Positions 18,355 through 27,546 are shown, counted from the stretch's first letter. The stretch is 64,000 nucleotides of DNA from CAVTJL01 sp963735065 (GCA_963735065.1 CAVTJL010000004.1:1116001-1180000), one strand, 5' to 3'. Notes: generated by a model not told the origin, from the letters alone. Numbers and translations are program-made.

Positions 18355-20408
18355 CCAGCCTGAGCCTCGTTCTCGAGCCATACTTGCCGATCTGGGTCCT
18401 CGCCGGCTTGGCCGTGCCGCTGGCTCTGCTGCTTGCCTGGGGCGCCTATCGCCGGGCCAAGGGCTGGTTGTGGCGTCTGGCGTTTGCGGTGCTTCTCCTG
18501 GGCGCACTTGCCAATCCCGTCCTTCGCCAGGAGCAGCACGACCCGCTTCCCGATGAGGCGCTCATCGTCCTCGACCAGTCGCCGAGCCAGAAGCTCGAGC
18601 AGCGCACGCCCGAGATGGAGGCCGCTGCTCGAGCGCTACGAGCACGCTTGGCTGCGCTCGGAGACATCGACGTTCATGAGGTCACCGTTCCGGGCGACAG
18701 CAATGGCACGGACCTGTTCCGTCGCATCGACGAGGCACTGGCAGAGATCGACCGGAGCCGGCTCGCGGCCGTCATCGCGCTTACCGACGGCGAGGTCCAC
18801 GACGTGCCGCCGGTCAAGGACGCTTCGCCGATCGACGCGCCCCTGCACGTGCTCTTGACCGGCCGGCAGAACGAGACGGATCGGGCACTCGTCGTCGAGG
18901 AGGCACCGAGCTTCGCGATGGTCGGTGAGCCACAAAGCGTGCGCGTCCGGGTCGAGGACCGGCCCGCCTCGACTGGCGACGCGCCGGTCCGCGTGACTCT
19001 CAAGGTCGATGGCAATCTCGTCGACGATACCGCGGCGCGGCCGGGCGCGTCGCTGTCGCTACCCTTCACCCTCGATAAGGCAGGGCGGACGGTCCTCGAG
19101 ATCGAGGCGGCGCCGCTCCCCGGCGAGCTCACCGGGCTCAATAATCGCGCTGTCCTGGTGATCAACGGCGTGCGCGACCGGCTGAGGGTGCTCCTCGTGT
19201 CCGGTCAACCCTATCCCGGCCTGCGGGTGTGGCGAAACCTTCTCAAGGCCGACCCTGCCGTCGACCTGGTCCATTTCACGATCCTACGCCCCCCGGAAAA
19301 GCAAGACGGGACGCCGATCCGCGAGCTGGCGCTGATCGCCTTCCCCTCTCGCGAGCTGTTCGAGGTGAAGCTCAACGAGTTCGACCTCGTGATCTTCGAC
19401 CGGTACAGCCGCCGGGGCCTGCTGCCTCTCGGCTACCTCGACAACGTCGCGCGCTATGTCGAGCAGGGAGGCGCGCTGCTGGAGGCGGCGGGGCCGGGAT
19501 TCGCCGGGCCGGCCAGCCTCTATCGGACGCCGCTCGCCCGTGTCCTTCCCGGCCGGCCGTCGGGTGAGGTCTTCGAGCGGCCCTTCGTCCCCACAGTGAC
19601 GACGCTAGGTGACCGGCATCCGGTAACACGGGGCTTGGCCCCCCTTACCGGCGCGCCGAGCTGGGGCGAGTGGTTCCGCCAGATCGACGTCGAGCCCGGC
19701 GACGCCCAGGTCCTCATGAACGGTGTCTCCGACCGTCCGCTGCTCATCCTCAAGCGTGTGGGCAAGGGTCGGGTGGCCCAGCTCCTCTCGGACGAGGCTT
19801 GGCTCTGGGCGCGAGGGTTCGACGGTGGCGGCCCGCAGGCGGCCTTGCTGCGCAGGCTCGTTCATTGGCTCATGAAGGAGCCCGAGCTCGAGGAGGAGGC
19901 ACTCGACGCGACGGCATCCGGGGATGGCATCCAGATCGAGCGGCGCTCCCTGAAGAGCGAGCCAGTCCAGATCACCGTGACCAGCCCGTCGGGCAAGGAG
20001 CAGCAGATCACGCTGACACCCGGCACCGACGGCGTCGCAACGCGGTGGGTTGAGGCCCAGGAAGATGGCCTCTACCGCATCACCGACGGCGAGCACACCG
20101 CCTACGCCACGCCCAGACCCATAGCACCGGCCGAGCTGGCCGACATGCGCGCCACTCCCGACAAGCTCGCGCCGGTCGTCGCGGCGAGCGGCGGGTCCAT
20201 CGGATGGCTCGCATCCGGCGGCGTGCCGGATCTCCGCCAAGTCGATGCCGGACGGCGGATGAGCGGCCGTGGCTGGATCGGCCTCAAGAGGAACGGCGCC
20301 TACACCGTGACCGGCACGACCGAGACCCCGCTACTGCCCGCTTGGCTCGCCCTGGTGCTGCTGATCGGCACCGCCGCCGTCGCCTGGTGGCGCGAGGGCC
20401 GCGCCTGA
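18351..20408 (+). CDS. Large membrane-anchored VWA/glutamine-amidotransferase-like protein of the MoxR operon
   Basis: A 685-residue protein with two N-terminal helices (VLAGLAVPLALLLAWGAY and LAFAVLLLGALANP) and one C-terminal helix (LPAWLALVLLIGTAAVAWW), so most of it should be periplasmic. The region after residue 65 has a VWA-like start (EALIVLDQSPSQK) and VIALTDGEVHD. The later part resembles a class I glutamine-amidotransferase fold (YVEQGGALLEAAGPG) without a clear catalytic Cys-His-Glu set. It ends the MoxR operon; argB is convergent 26 bp away. Exact function unknown. Confidence 0.8.
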   Translation: MTSLSLVLEPYLPIWVLAGLAVPLALLLAWGAYRRAKGWLWRLAFAVLLLGALANPVLRQEQHDPLPDEALIVLDQSPSQKLEQRTPEMEAAARALRARLAALGDIDVHEVTVPGDSNGTDLFRRIDEALAEIDRSRLAAVIALTDGEVHDVPPVKDASPIDAPLHVLLTGRQNETDRALVVEEAPSFAMVGEPQSVRVRVEDRPASTGDAPVRVTLKVDGNLVDDTAARPGASLSLPFTLDKAGRTVLEIEAAPLPGELTGLNNRAVLVINGVRDRLRVLLVSGQPYPGLRVWRNLLKADPAVDLVHFTILRPPEKQDGTPIRELALIAFPSRELFEVKLNEFDLVIFDRYSRRGLLPLGYLDNVARYVEQGGALLEAAGPGFAGPASLYRTPLARVLPGRPSGEVFERPFVPTVTTLGDRHPVTRGLAPLTGAPSWGEWFRQIDVEPGDAQVLMNGVSDRPLLILKRVGKGRVAQLLSDEAWLWARGFDGGGPQAALLRRLVHWLMKEPELEEEALDATASGDGIQIERRSLKSEPVQITVTSPSGKEQQITLTPGTDGVATRWVEAQEDGLYRITDGEHTAYATPRPIAPAELADMRATPDKLAPVVAASGGSIGWLASGGVPDLRQVDAGRRMSGRGWIGLKRNGAYTVTGTTETPLLPAWLALVLLIGTAAVAWWREGRA

Positions 20409-20434
20409 GGACGAGCGAATGAAGCCCGCTCGTC

Positions 20435-21346
20435 TCAGCGCGGCGCGCTACGCAGGATCTGGGTTCCAAACCCATGCTCGGTGAAGAGCTCGAGGATGAT
20501 TGCGTGCGGCACGCGGCCATCGAGGACGACGGCCGCGTCCACGCCCTGCTCGACGGCGAGGAGGCAGGTCTCGATCTTGGGGATCATGCCGCCTGAGATG
20601 ACCCCGGACGCGATCAGCGCACGGGCTTCCTGATCCGTGAGCGTCGGCAGGAGGTGCTTGTCGGCGTCCAGGACACCCTTCACGTCGGTCAACATCAGAA
20701 GCTTGCGGGCCCTCAGCGCGCCCCCGAGCGCACCTGCCGCCGTGTCGGCGTTGATGTTGTAGGTCTGGCCGTCCTCGCCCACGCCGATCGGGGCGATCAC
20801 CGGAATGATGTCGGTGCCCTTGAGGACGTCGAGCACGGCCGTGTTGATCCGGGACGGCTCGCCGACGAACCCCAGGTCGAGGACCTGCTCGATGTTCGAT
20901 CCCGGATCGCGCCGCGTCCTCGTGAGCTTCCGCGCCTCGATCAGGCTGCCATCCTTGCCGCTGAGGCCGACGGCCTTGCCGCCCGCGGACTGGATCGCTG
21001 TCACGATCTCCTTGTTGATCTTGCCCGCGAGGACCATCTCGACGACCTCGACCGTGGCCGCGTCCGTGACCCTGAGCCCGTCGATGAAGGCGGACTGGAT
21101 CTTCAACCGATCCAGCATCGCCTTGATCTGCGGCCCACCGCCATGCACGACCACCGGATTGATGCCGACCTGCTTCAGCAGCACGACGTCCCGAGCGAAA
21201 TCGCGGGCAACGGTCTCGTCGCCCATCGCGTGGCCACCATACTTCACCACCATCACCGCGCCCTGGTAACGCCGCATGTAGGGGAGCGCCTCGATCAGGG
21301 TCCCGGCGATCGTCTGGGCCTCTGGGCTTGCAGGGGCAGAGCTCAT
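20435..21346 (-). CDS. argB: Acetylglutamate kinase
   Basis: A 303-residue amino-acid kinase that phosphorylates N-acetylglutamate in the second step of arginine synthesis. The motif VVKYGGHAMGDE contains the ATP-binding Lys and glycine loop, PVVVHGGGPQI the substrate loop, and NINADTAAGALGGAL the catalytic region. The N-terminal helix (AGTLIEALPYMRRYQG) suggests the hexameric, arginine-inhibited form (inference from family). It overlaps the engB stop by 4 bp and is the last gene of the rpmH-to-argB run, an order usual in alphaproteobacteria. Confidence 0.96.
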   Translation of the reverse strand: MSSAPASPEAQTIAGTLIEALPYMRRYQGAVMVVKYGGHAMGDETVARDFARDVVLLKQVGINPVVVHGGGPQIKAMLDRLKIQSAFIDGLRVTDAATVEVVEMVLAGKINKEIVTAIQSAGGKAVGLSGKDGSLIEARKLTRTRRDPGSNIEQVLDLGFVGEPSRINTAVLDVLKGTDIIPVIAPIGVGEDGQTYNINADTAAGALGGALRARKLLMLTDVKGVLDADKHLLPTLTDQEARALIASGVISGGMIPKIETCLLAVEQGVDAAVVLDGRVPHAIILELFTEHGFGTQILRSAPR

Positions 21347-22017
21347 GCTTGGCGCTCGCTCGCTGGTGGAAGGGCGTGAGTGGCAAGGATGGCCCGCAGC
21401 TCGGCGATCCCCTCGCCCTTGCGGGAGCTGGTGCGAGCAACCATCGGCAGCGCACCGGGCCGGCGCCTCAGCACCTCTTCCACGACAGCCACAGTGTCGG
21501 CAAGCTGGACCGGGCCCACGAGATCACTCTTGGTGAGGACCACAAGGAAGGCCACCGCCGCCTTGCCCAGCAGCTCCATCGCGGCCTCGTCGGTGCTCTT
21601 CAGGCCGTGTCGCGCGTCGACGAGCACGCAGACCACGCGCAGGGATGGGCGACCCCGCAGGTAGGCGAAGACAAGCTCGGTCCAGGTCTCGACCTTGTCC
21701 TTGGGTGCCTTGGCGAAGCCATACCCGGGCAGGTCGACGAGGCAAAGCCGGCTGCCGAGATCGAAGAAGTTCAACTCCTGCGTCCGTCCCGGCGTGTTCG
21801 AGGTGCGTGCCAACGTGTTGCGGCCGGTGAGCGCGTTCACCAGGCTCGACTTGCCCACGTTCGAGCGTCCGGCGAAGGCGACCTCCGGGAGACCACCTTC
21901 CGGAAGCTGATCGAGACGGGCGACGCCGCGGATGAACGTGCAGGCCTGGGCAAACAGCTTCCGGCCGGCCTCGACGTCCAAGGACTCCTCAGGTGCGCTA
22001 AGCTGACTTCCCATCAT
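21343..22017 (-). CDS. engB: Ribosome biogenesis GTP-binding protein YihA/YsxC
   Basis: A 224-residue TRAFAC GTPase. G1 is GRSNVGKSSLVNAL, the G2 region carries the Thr-containing ARTSNTPGRTQELNF, G3 is LVDLPGYGFAKA, and G4 is LTKSDL. It assists late assembly of the large ribosomal subunit. The gene is intact, of normal length, and lies in the alphaproteobacterial order yidC-engB-argB with an 88-bp gap after yidC and a 4-bp overlap with argB. Confidence 0.95.
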   Translation of the reverse strand: MMGSQLSAPEESLDVEAGRKLFAQACTFIRGVARLDQLPEGGLPEVAFAGRSNVGKSSLVNALTGRNTLARTSNTPGRTQELNFFDLGSRLCLVDLPGYGFAKAPKDKVETWTELVFAYLRGRPSLRVVCVLVDARHGLKSTDEAAMELLGKAAVAFLVVLTKSDLVGPVQLADTVAVVEEVLRRRPGALPMVARTSSRKGEGIAELRAILATHALPPASERQA

Positions 22018-22105
22018 TCCTCGACCGTCTTCTCCGCGCGTCGCCGCCTGGGAGGCCCGACCGCCGCCGGTCCGGCGGCGCCCTGCCCGCGCGGAGCGAG
22101 AAGCA

Positions 22106-23827
22106 TCAGCTGATCTTTACACCCATCCGCTTCATGATCACCCACTGCTGCGTGATGGAGAGAAGATTGTTCCACGTCCAGTAGATCACGAGGCCGGCCG
22201 GGAACGTCGCGAACAGGAACGTGAAGATGACCGGCAGGAACATCATGACCTTGGCCTGGGTCGGATCGGCCGGGGCGGGGTTGAGCTTCTGCTGGAGGAA
22301 CATCGTGACACCCATGGCCAGGGGCCAAGCGCCGATCATCAGCATATGCGGCGGGGTCCAAGGAATGATGCCGAAGAGATTGAAGATGGTCGTCGGATCC
22401 GGCGCCGATAGATCGTGAATCCATCCGAAGAAGGGCGCATGCCGCATCTCGATGTTCACGAAGAGAACCTTGTAGAGGGAGAAGAAGACCGGGATCTGCA
22501 CGACAATCGGCAGACAGCCGGCCATCGGGTTCACCTTCTCCTTCTTATACAGAGCCATAAGCTCTTGATTCATCTTGGCTCGGTCGTCGCCGTACCGCTC
22601 GCGCATCTTCTGCATCTCGGGCTGGAGCTTCTTCATTTTGCTCATGGCCCGATAGGACTTGTTGGCGAGCGGGAAAAACAGCAGCTTGACGCAGAGAGTG
22701 AGCAAGAGAATGGCCAAGCCATAATTGCCGATATAATGGTAAAAGAAATCAAGGATGATCAAGATCGGGCGGGTGAGAAAGAAGAACCATCCGAAGTCGA
22801 TAGCATAGTCAAACAACGGAATGTGATATTGGTCTTTGTACTGATTCAGAAGATTGAACTGCTTGGCGCCGGCGAAGAGGCGCGAGGTAACATCGGCACT
22901 CTGGCCGGGCTGGACGACGACCGCGTCGCCCAGGAAGTCGACCTGATAGCGATCCTGCCCGTCCACGCTGACGTGACGGAACGTCGCCTTCAGCTTCTCC
23001 TTCTGCTCCGGAACGACGGCAGCCAGCCAGTATTTGTCTGTGAAGCCCAGCCAGCCGCCCGTGCTCTCGTACTCGGTGGTTCCGTCCTTGACGAGGTCCT
23101 TGTAGTTGGGCTCGTGCAACGTCCCATCGAGCACCCCGATCGGGCCCTCGTGCAGGATGTAGTACCCCATCGTCTGCGGGGTGCCCCATCGGCTGATCAG
23201 TCCGAAGGGGAAGAGCGTGATCGGCTTGTCGGTCTTGTTCGTGACGCTGCGCGTCACCGTCAGCATGTAGTGATCATCGATCGAGATGCGCTTGCCGAAC
23301 TCCAGGCCCTGGTCGTTGCTCCAGCGGAGAACGACCGGGTCGCTTGGCGTCAGGGGATGATCGGCAGCGCTCTTCCACACCGTCTTCTGGCCAGGCACGA
23401 CGGTCGCCTTGTCCTTCGGAACCCAGCCAAACTCGGCGAAGTAAGTGTCGGGCGAGCCTGCGGGGTTCAGGAGCTTGATCTCTGCCGAGTTCGGATCAAC
23501 CGTCACGTGGTAGTCGGCGAGCTTCACATCGTCGATCCGGCCGCCCACCAGCGGCAGCGAGCCGTGGATGCTGCTCGTGTCGATCGGCAGCCTCGGCACC
23601 GAGGCCAGCTCCTCCGCTCGAGGCTCGAGCTTCGCCTGAGCGGCGGTGCCTGGAGCGGTCGGCGCCTGGCCACCCGGGCTGGCGGCCGTGCTCTGCTCCT
23701 GGGTTTGGGACGGCGTCTGGTGCTTTTGCGCCTCCCGCATCCTCGGCGCCTCGACGAAGAACTGGAAGGCCAGGATTATCCCGACCGAGACGACGATCGC
23801 GAGGATGAGGTTGCGCTGGTCCGTCAT
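22106..23827 (-). CDS. yidC: Membrane protein insertase YidC
   Basis: A 573-residue inner-membrane insertase. It has an N-terminal anchor (NLILAIVVSVGIILAFQFFV), a large periplasmic domain to about residue 340, then the conserved five-helix Oxa1 core, starting near FDYAIDFGWFFFLTRPIL and containing PLANKSYRAMSKMKKLQPE and MAGCLPIVVQIPVFFSLYKV. It inserts membrane proteins with or without SecYEG. Base composition is lower in GC than its neighbours over the membrane segments, as expected. It lies 33 bp after yidD in the rpmH operon. Confidence 0.97.
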   Translation of the reverse strand: MTDQRNLILAIVVSVGIILAFQFFVEAPRMREAQKHQTPSQTQEQSTAASPGGQAPTAPGTAAQAKLEPRAEELASVPRLPIDTSSIHGSLPLVGGRIDDVKLADYHVTVDPNSAEIKLLNPAGSPDTYFAEFGWVPKDKATVVPGQKTVWKSAADHPLTPSDPVVLRWSNDQGLEFGKRISIDDHYMLTVTRSVTNKTDKPITLFPFGLISRWGTPQTMGYYILHEGPIGVLDGTLHEPNYKDLVKDGTTEYESTGGWLGFTDKYWLAAVVPEQKEKLKATFRHVSVDGQDRYQVDFLGDAVVVQPGQSADVTSRLFAGAKQFNLLNQYKDQYHIPLFDYAIDFGWFFFLTRPILIILDFFYHYIGNYGLAILLLTLCVKLLFFPLANKSYRAMSKMKKLQPEMQKMRERYGDDRAKMNQELMALYKKEKVNPMAGCLPIVVQIPVFFSLYKVLFVNIEMRHAPFFGWIHDLSAPDPTTIFNLFGIIPWTPPHMLMIGAWPLAMGVTMFLQQKLNPAPADPTQAKVMMFLPVIFTFLFATFPAGLVIYWTWNNLLSITQQWVIMKRMGVKIS

Positions 23828-23860
23828 GACGGCGATGAGCTCCTTGACCGCTCTACGCGC

Positions 23861-24211
23861 TCAATGGCGGGCGGCGTGACGATGAGCGAGCCCCTTCTCG
23901 GCCCGCGAAGGCATGGGAGGCACCGGATCATAACCCGATCCCCCCCAGGGGTGACAGCGGCCGATCCGCCGCAGGGTCAGCCAGCTACCACGCAGGGCAC
24001 CATGCGTGGCCAGAGCATCGAGAGCATACTCGGAACAGGTTGGCAGGAAACGGCAGCGCGGCCCAACGAGCGGCGATATGACCAGCCGATATAGCAACAC
24101 CAAGCCGCGCAGCAACCGCGCAATCAGGCCCGGACGCGCGCCCTGCTCGCCCGATCCGCTATCCGGCTGACAGCTTCGCGGAGCGCCGCCTTCAGGTCTT
24201 GGAAGTCGCAT
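23861..24211 (-). CDS. yidD: Membrane protein insertion efficiency factor YidD
   Basis: The conserved YidD core is clear: LYRLVISPLVGPRCRFLPTC, then SEYALDALATHG and RRIGRCHPWGGSGYDPVP, giving a peripheral membrane protein that helps YidC. The listed ATG start overlaps rnpA by 88 bp and adds ~28 poorly conserved residues, so the true start may be an internal non-ATG codon near the rnpA stop, just before IARLLRGLVLLY. The order rpmH-rnpA-yidD-yidC is the standard arrangement. Confidence 0.9.
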   Translation of the reverse strand: MRLPRPEGGAPRSCQPDSGSGEQGARPGLIARLLRGLVLLYRLVISPLVGPRCRFLPTCSEYALDALATHGALRGSWLTLRRIGRCHPWGGSGYDPVPPMPSRAEKGLAHRHAARH

Positions 24212-24483
24212 TCCAGCGCCATCGGCCTAGCGACGAGCACATAGTCGAAGCCGGGCCGTCCGACCTCAGGAAAAACCATCCTGGCTGCCTCACGTAGGCG
24301 ACGGCGTGCCCTGTTTCGCACAACAGCCACCCCAAGGCGCTTCGTCGCCGTGAAGCCCACACCGACCGCCCTATCGCCACCTGGCCTGCTCCGCCGAACG
24401 CACTGCAGCACGAACGCCGCCGTGTTCCATCGCGCACCCCGAGAAGCCGCAACGAACTCGGCACGGCGCTTGAGCCGTTTCAC
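24124..24483 (-). CDS. rnpA: Ribonuclease P protein component
   Basis: A 119-residue basic protein that supports the RNase P RNA in trimming tRNA 5' leaders. The RNR-type signature VVRNRARRRLREAAR at ~53-67 and the start MKRLKRRAEFVAASRG are diagnostic. It begins 29 bp after the rpmH stop, as is nearly universal in bacteria, and its end overlaps yidD. Length is normal. Confidence 0.95.
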   Translation of the reverse strand: MKRLKRRAEFVAASRGARWNTAAFVLQCVRRSRPGGDRAVGVGFTATKRLGVAVVRNRARRRLREAARMVFPEVGRPGFDYVLVARPMALECDFQDLKAALREAVSRIADRASRARVRA

Positions 24484-24512
24484 AACGGTGGCTGGCTCAC
24501 CTGCTGGAGCGG

Positions 24513-24647
24513 TCAGGCGGACAGCCGCTTGCGACCGCGCGACCGGCGCGTCGCGATCACCTTACGGCCTCCCACAGTCGACATTCTCGATCTGAAGCCA
24601 TGGCGGCGTTTCCGCACGAGCCGGCTCGGCTGGTAGGTACGCTTCAC
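24513..24647 (-). CDS. rpmH: 50S ribosomal protein L34
   Basis: A 44-residue protein with the canonical L34 sequence: KRTYQPSRLVRKRRHGFRSR, then MSTVGGRKVIATRRSRGRKR. The start is a GTG directly before KRTYQPS, preceded by AGAGGTG as ribosome-binding site; a longer frame upstream of it is not part of L34. A near-consensus sigma-70 promoter lies about 50 bp upstream of the start. First gene of the rpmH-rnpA-yidD-yidC-engB-argB run. Confidence 0.97.
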   Translation of the reverse strand: MKRTYQPSRLVRKRRHGFRSRMSTVGGRKVIATRRSRGRKRLSA

Positions 24648-24693
24648 TTGGATCACCTCTGAATTGCGGAAAACGCGGAAATCGTCGCACGGC

Positions 24694-24722
24694 GGTATAG
24701 TGACCCCCCATGCCGGTGTCAA
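24694..24722 (-). promoter_or_regulatory. Sigma-70-type promoter of the rpmH operon
   Basis: On the minus strand TTGACA is followed after exactly 17 bp by TATACC. The -35 is a perfect consensus match and the -10 matches four of six positions (TATAAT). The -10 ends about 46 bp upstream of the rpmH start codon. Such a match is striking in high-GC DNA and suits a highly expressed ribosomal-protein gene. Confidence 0.75.
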
Positions 24723-24832
24723 ACACGCGGGCCCACTCGGCTCACCTGAATTTGAGCGGCCGCCCATGTCCGCTGGGGTACCGATAGTCTAAGACGCCCT
24801 GACGCGAACCGCGACGTTCTCGGAGACCGTGC

Positions 24833-25654
24833 GTGCGCCGGCGTCCCGCCATTCTGCTCACCCTCCTTGCTCTTCTCGCGCTGGCACCTTCCGCAGCCTC
24901 GGCGGAGGAACCCTGGGCCCATTTTCGGACCTACGATCCGAAAGGTGCCGTGGCTGTGGACAACGAGCCCTGGTCCTCCTTCCTCGCGCATTATGTGAAG
25001 ACGCGGGGGGATGGGGCTACCCTCGTGGCCTACGGGGCCGTGACGGCCGCGGACCGCCAGTCTCTCCAGCTCTACCTGGCGAGCCTCGAGGCAACCCCCA
25101 TCTCGCGCTGCTCGCGTCCGGAGCAGCTGGCCTTTTGGATCAACCTCTACAATGCCCTCACCGTCCGGCTGGTGCTTCAGCGCTATCCGATCGATTCAAT
25201 CCGCGACATCGACGGATGGGCCGACGGCGCAGCCACCGGGCCCTGGAAGGAGAAGATTGCACATGTCGAGGGACAGCCCCTGTCGCTCGAAGACATCGAG
25301 CAGCACATCCTCCTGCCCATCTGGCGCGACCCTCGGACCCTCTACACCCTGAGCTGTGCCGCTATAAGCTGCCCGAGCCTACGCCCCACTCCCTACAACG
25401 CATCGAGCATCGACAATCAGCTGGATTCGGCTGCGATCGCCTACGTCAACAGCTCGAGGGGTGTGCGCATCATCGGTGAGCGGCTGATCGTCTCGAAGAT
25501 GTACGAATGGCACAAGGCCCAGTTCGGCGGAAGCGAGGCCGGCATCATCCGCCATCTCCTGGCCTATGCCGCCCCCGACCTGGCGATGAGGCTGCAGCAG
25601 ATCAACCATATCGATGGCTTCCAGTTCGACTGGGCGCTGAACGATGCGCGCTGA
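24833..25654 (+). CDS. DUF547 domain-containing exported protein
   Basis: A 273-residue protein with an N-terminal signal peptide (RRRPAILLTLLALLALAPSA, cleavage likely after ASA) and a DUF547 domain: EQLAFWINLYNALTVRLVLQ, IEQHILLPIWRDPRTLYTLS and CAAISCPSLRPTPYNA. The WINLYNA and CxxxSCP motifs define the family, which has a cysteine-protease-like fold but no proven activity. The start is GTG. It is divergent from rpmH, with about 185 bp between starts. Probably periplasmic. Confidence 0.88.
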   Translation: MRRRPAILLTLLALLALAPSAASAEEPWAHFRTYDPKGAVAVDNEPWSSFLAHYVKTRGDGATLVAYGAVTAADRQSLQLYLASLEATPISRCSRPEQLAFWINLYNALTVRLVLQRYPIDSIRDIDGWADGAATGPWKEKIAHVEGQPLSLEDIEQHILLPIWRDPRTLYTLSCAAISCPSLRPTPYNASSIDNQLDSAAIAYVNSSRGVRIIGERLIVSKMYEWHKAQFGGSEAGIIRHLLAYAAPDLAMRLQQINHIDGFQFDWALNDAR

Positions 25655-25738
25655 CCTCCGAGATGGCTGATTTGCCAGCCGGGCTCTACCGGACTAGAAG
25701 CCTCGTCTTGGGGTCATCGAGGAACGGGAACGTGCATC

Positions 25739-27151
25739 ATGGCCGGCCCGAGCGATCGTCCCGCGCCGGGCCGGGGCCTCTCGGCGCGAATACTGCTCCT
25801 CGCGATCGCCTTCCTGCTGCTGGGCGAGGTGCTGATCTACGTGCCCTCGATCGCCCGCTTCCGCCTCACCTACCTTCAAGAGCATCTGGCTGCGGCACGG
25901 CTCGCATCCCTCAGCCTGGAGGTGCCTCATGAAGGCTCCCTGCCGGCAGATCTGGAGGCTCAGCTGCTGAGCCACGCCGGCGTCCGCTCCATCACCCTCT
26001 GGGCTCCACGTGCCGAACGCATGCTCGGCAAGATGATGCCGGTTGATCGCGTCTACGACCTGCGCAACCCCACGCCGGCGCTCCTCGTCCTCGACAGCCT
26101 CGAGACGCTGGCGGCGCGGCCTCGGCAGGTGATCCGCGTCATCGGCGCCTCACCGATGGACAAGGACATGACGATCGACATCACGTTGGACGAGGATCCC
26201 CTGCGGGCTGCCATGCTCGACTACTCCCGTCGCATTGTCGAGCTCTCCCTCCTGCTCTCAGGCATCATGGCGACCCTTCTCTTCCTTAGCCTGAGGCGCA
26301 TGATCGTCATGCCGCTTCGTTCAATCACCCAGGGTCTTGCGAGCTTCAGACAAAGGCCCGAGGACCGGAGCGCCGACCGCAGGCCGTCCGGGAGGGCGGA
26401 CGAGATCGGTATCGTCGAGCGGGAGCTCGCCGACATGCAGCGCGACCTGCGCCAAGCGCTGGCCCAGAAGACTCGTCTGGCTGCGCTCGGCGCGGCGGTG
26501 GGCAAGCTGAGCCACGACCTCAAGAACATCCTGGCCTCCGCCGTGCTGATATCCGATCGTCTCGAGGCGAGCGCCGACCCGGCCGTGCGCAAAGTGGCGC
26601 CGCGATTGGTCGGCTCACTCGACCGGGCCATCCGCCTCTGCATCGACACCTTGGGTTTCGCCCGTGAGCAACCCCCCGAGCCAAGCTTCAGCCGCTTCGC
26701 GCTGCTGCCCCTGCTGGATGAGGTGGCGGAGACGGTGAGAGCCGACAGCCCGTGGCTTACCTGGCGGAACGATGGACCAGCGGGCCTCGAGATCACGGCT
26801 GACCGGGACCAGCTCTATCGCGTGCTGCTCAATCTGGGGCGCAACAGCCGCGAGGCGATGGCGGAGAGCGGAGGGACGGTCAAGGTAAGCGTGGTGCAGG
26901 ACCCGGAGGGGGTACGGATGAGTGTATCTGACACCGGATCAGGTATCTCGGACCTCGTCCTGCCTCACTTGTTCGCGACCTTCTCGGGCTCCACCAAGCC
27001 TGGAGGCAGCGGCCTTGGCCTCGCCATCTGTCGAGAGATCATGCGCGCCCATGGCGGCGATGTGCGGCTCGTCGAGACGGGACCCGGAGGAACGACCTTC
27101 GAGCTCATCCTCCCCTCGCGCGCAACCGCGGGCACGGTGGCAGCGGAATGA
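25739..27151 (+). CDS. Membrane sensor histidine kinase (HAMP-HisKA-HATPase)
   Basis: A 470-residue kinase. One helix at residues ~16-36, a periplasmic sensor region to ~165, a second helix at ~168-188, HAMP to ~245, then HisKA with phospho-acceptor His259 in KLSHDLKN, and HATPase with the N-box LLNLGRNSREAM, G1 SDTGSGISD and G2 GGSGLGLAI. No response regulator is encoded nearby, so it is an orphan. The next gene, a lipoprotein, overlaps it by 4 bp and may modulate sensing (inference). Signal unknown. Confidence 0.9.
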   Translation: MAGPSDRPAPGRGLSARILLLAIAFLLLGEVLIYVPSIARFRLTYLQEHLAAARLASLSLEVPHEGSLPADLEAQLLSHAGVRSITLWAPRAERMLGKMMPVDRVYDLRNPTPALLVLDSLETLAARPRQVIRVIGASPMDKDMTIDITLDEDPLRAAMLDYSRRIVELSLLLSGIMATLLFLSLRRMIVMPLRSITQGLASFRQRPEDRSADRRPSGRADEIGIVERELADMQRDLRQALAQKTRLAALGAAVGKLSHDLKNILASAVLISDRLEASADPAVRKVAPRLVGSLDRAIRLCIDTLGFAREQPPEPSFSRFALLPLLDEVAETVRADSPWLTWRNDGPAGLEITADRDQLYRVLLNLGRNSREAMAESGGTVKVSVVQDPEGVRMSVSDTGSGISDLVLPHLFATFSGSTKPGGSGLGLAICREIMRAHGGDVRLVETGPGGTTFELILPSRATAGTVAAE

Positions 27152-27540
27152 GATACCGATCCGGGCCCATCGGGTTGATGGCGCTCAGCGCGCTGGCGCT
27201 TTCAGCCTGCAGCTATCAAGGCCCGGCCGTCGCCGGCTATCCTGGCCTGCAGCTCAAAATCATCAACTACTATGATGGCCGCGGTTGGGAGCAGGGCGCC
27301 AACTGCATCCTTCCCCAGATGGGCGCCATCACGGTCCAACGGGTGGTCGAGGATACGCCGACACGGCTCGTTCTCGATCTCCGCTACTGGTACCAGTCCG
27401 ACGACTTCGGCGATCGGGACGTGTTCATCCGGCCCTTCCGCTGTCAGGGCTGGAACCAGCGGACCTTCGTGATCAACAAGAGCCCGGGCGGCCGCCTCGA
27501 CGTTGTCGGGATGAGCGGGCCGCAGCGATCCTTGAAATGA
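27148..27540 (+). CDS. Small lipoprotein of unknown function
   Basis: A 130-residue protein with a lipoprotein signal: basic start, hydrophobic LMALSALALS and the lipobox LSAC with Cys21. The mature part is tyrosine- and tryptophan-rich (NYYDGRGWEQGANC, LRYWYQSDD) with two cysteines that could pair. I recognise no family. The 4-bp overlap with the histidine kinase implies translational coupling and perhaps a shared envelope-sensing task. It is convergent with the HlyD gene, 6 bp away. Confidence 0.7.
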   Translation: MRYRSGPIGLMALSALALSACSYQGPAVAGYPGLQLKIINYYDGRGWEQGANCILPQMGAITVQRVVEDTPTRLVLDLRYWYQSDDFGDRDVFIRPFRCQGWNQRTFVINKSPGGRLDVVGMSGPQRSLK

Positions 27541-27546
27541 CCACCG

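Noticed and set aside
22415..24094. 559-residue plus-strand frame across yidC
   Set aside because: Antisense to the clearly coding yidC and yidD; composition is that of a reverse-complement shadow.
24667..24832. Chromosomal origin next to rpmH
   Set aside because: rpmH-rnpA can lie near dnaA/oriC in other bacteria, but no DnaA-box cluster or dnaA gene is seen here.
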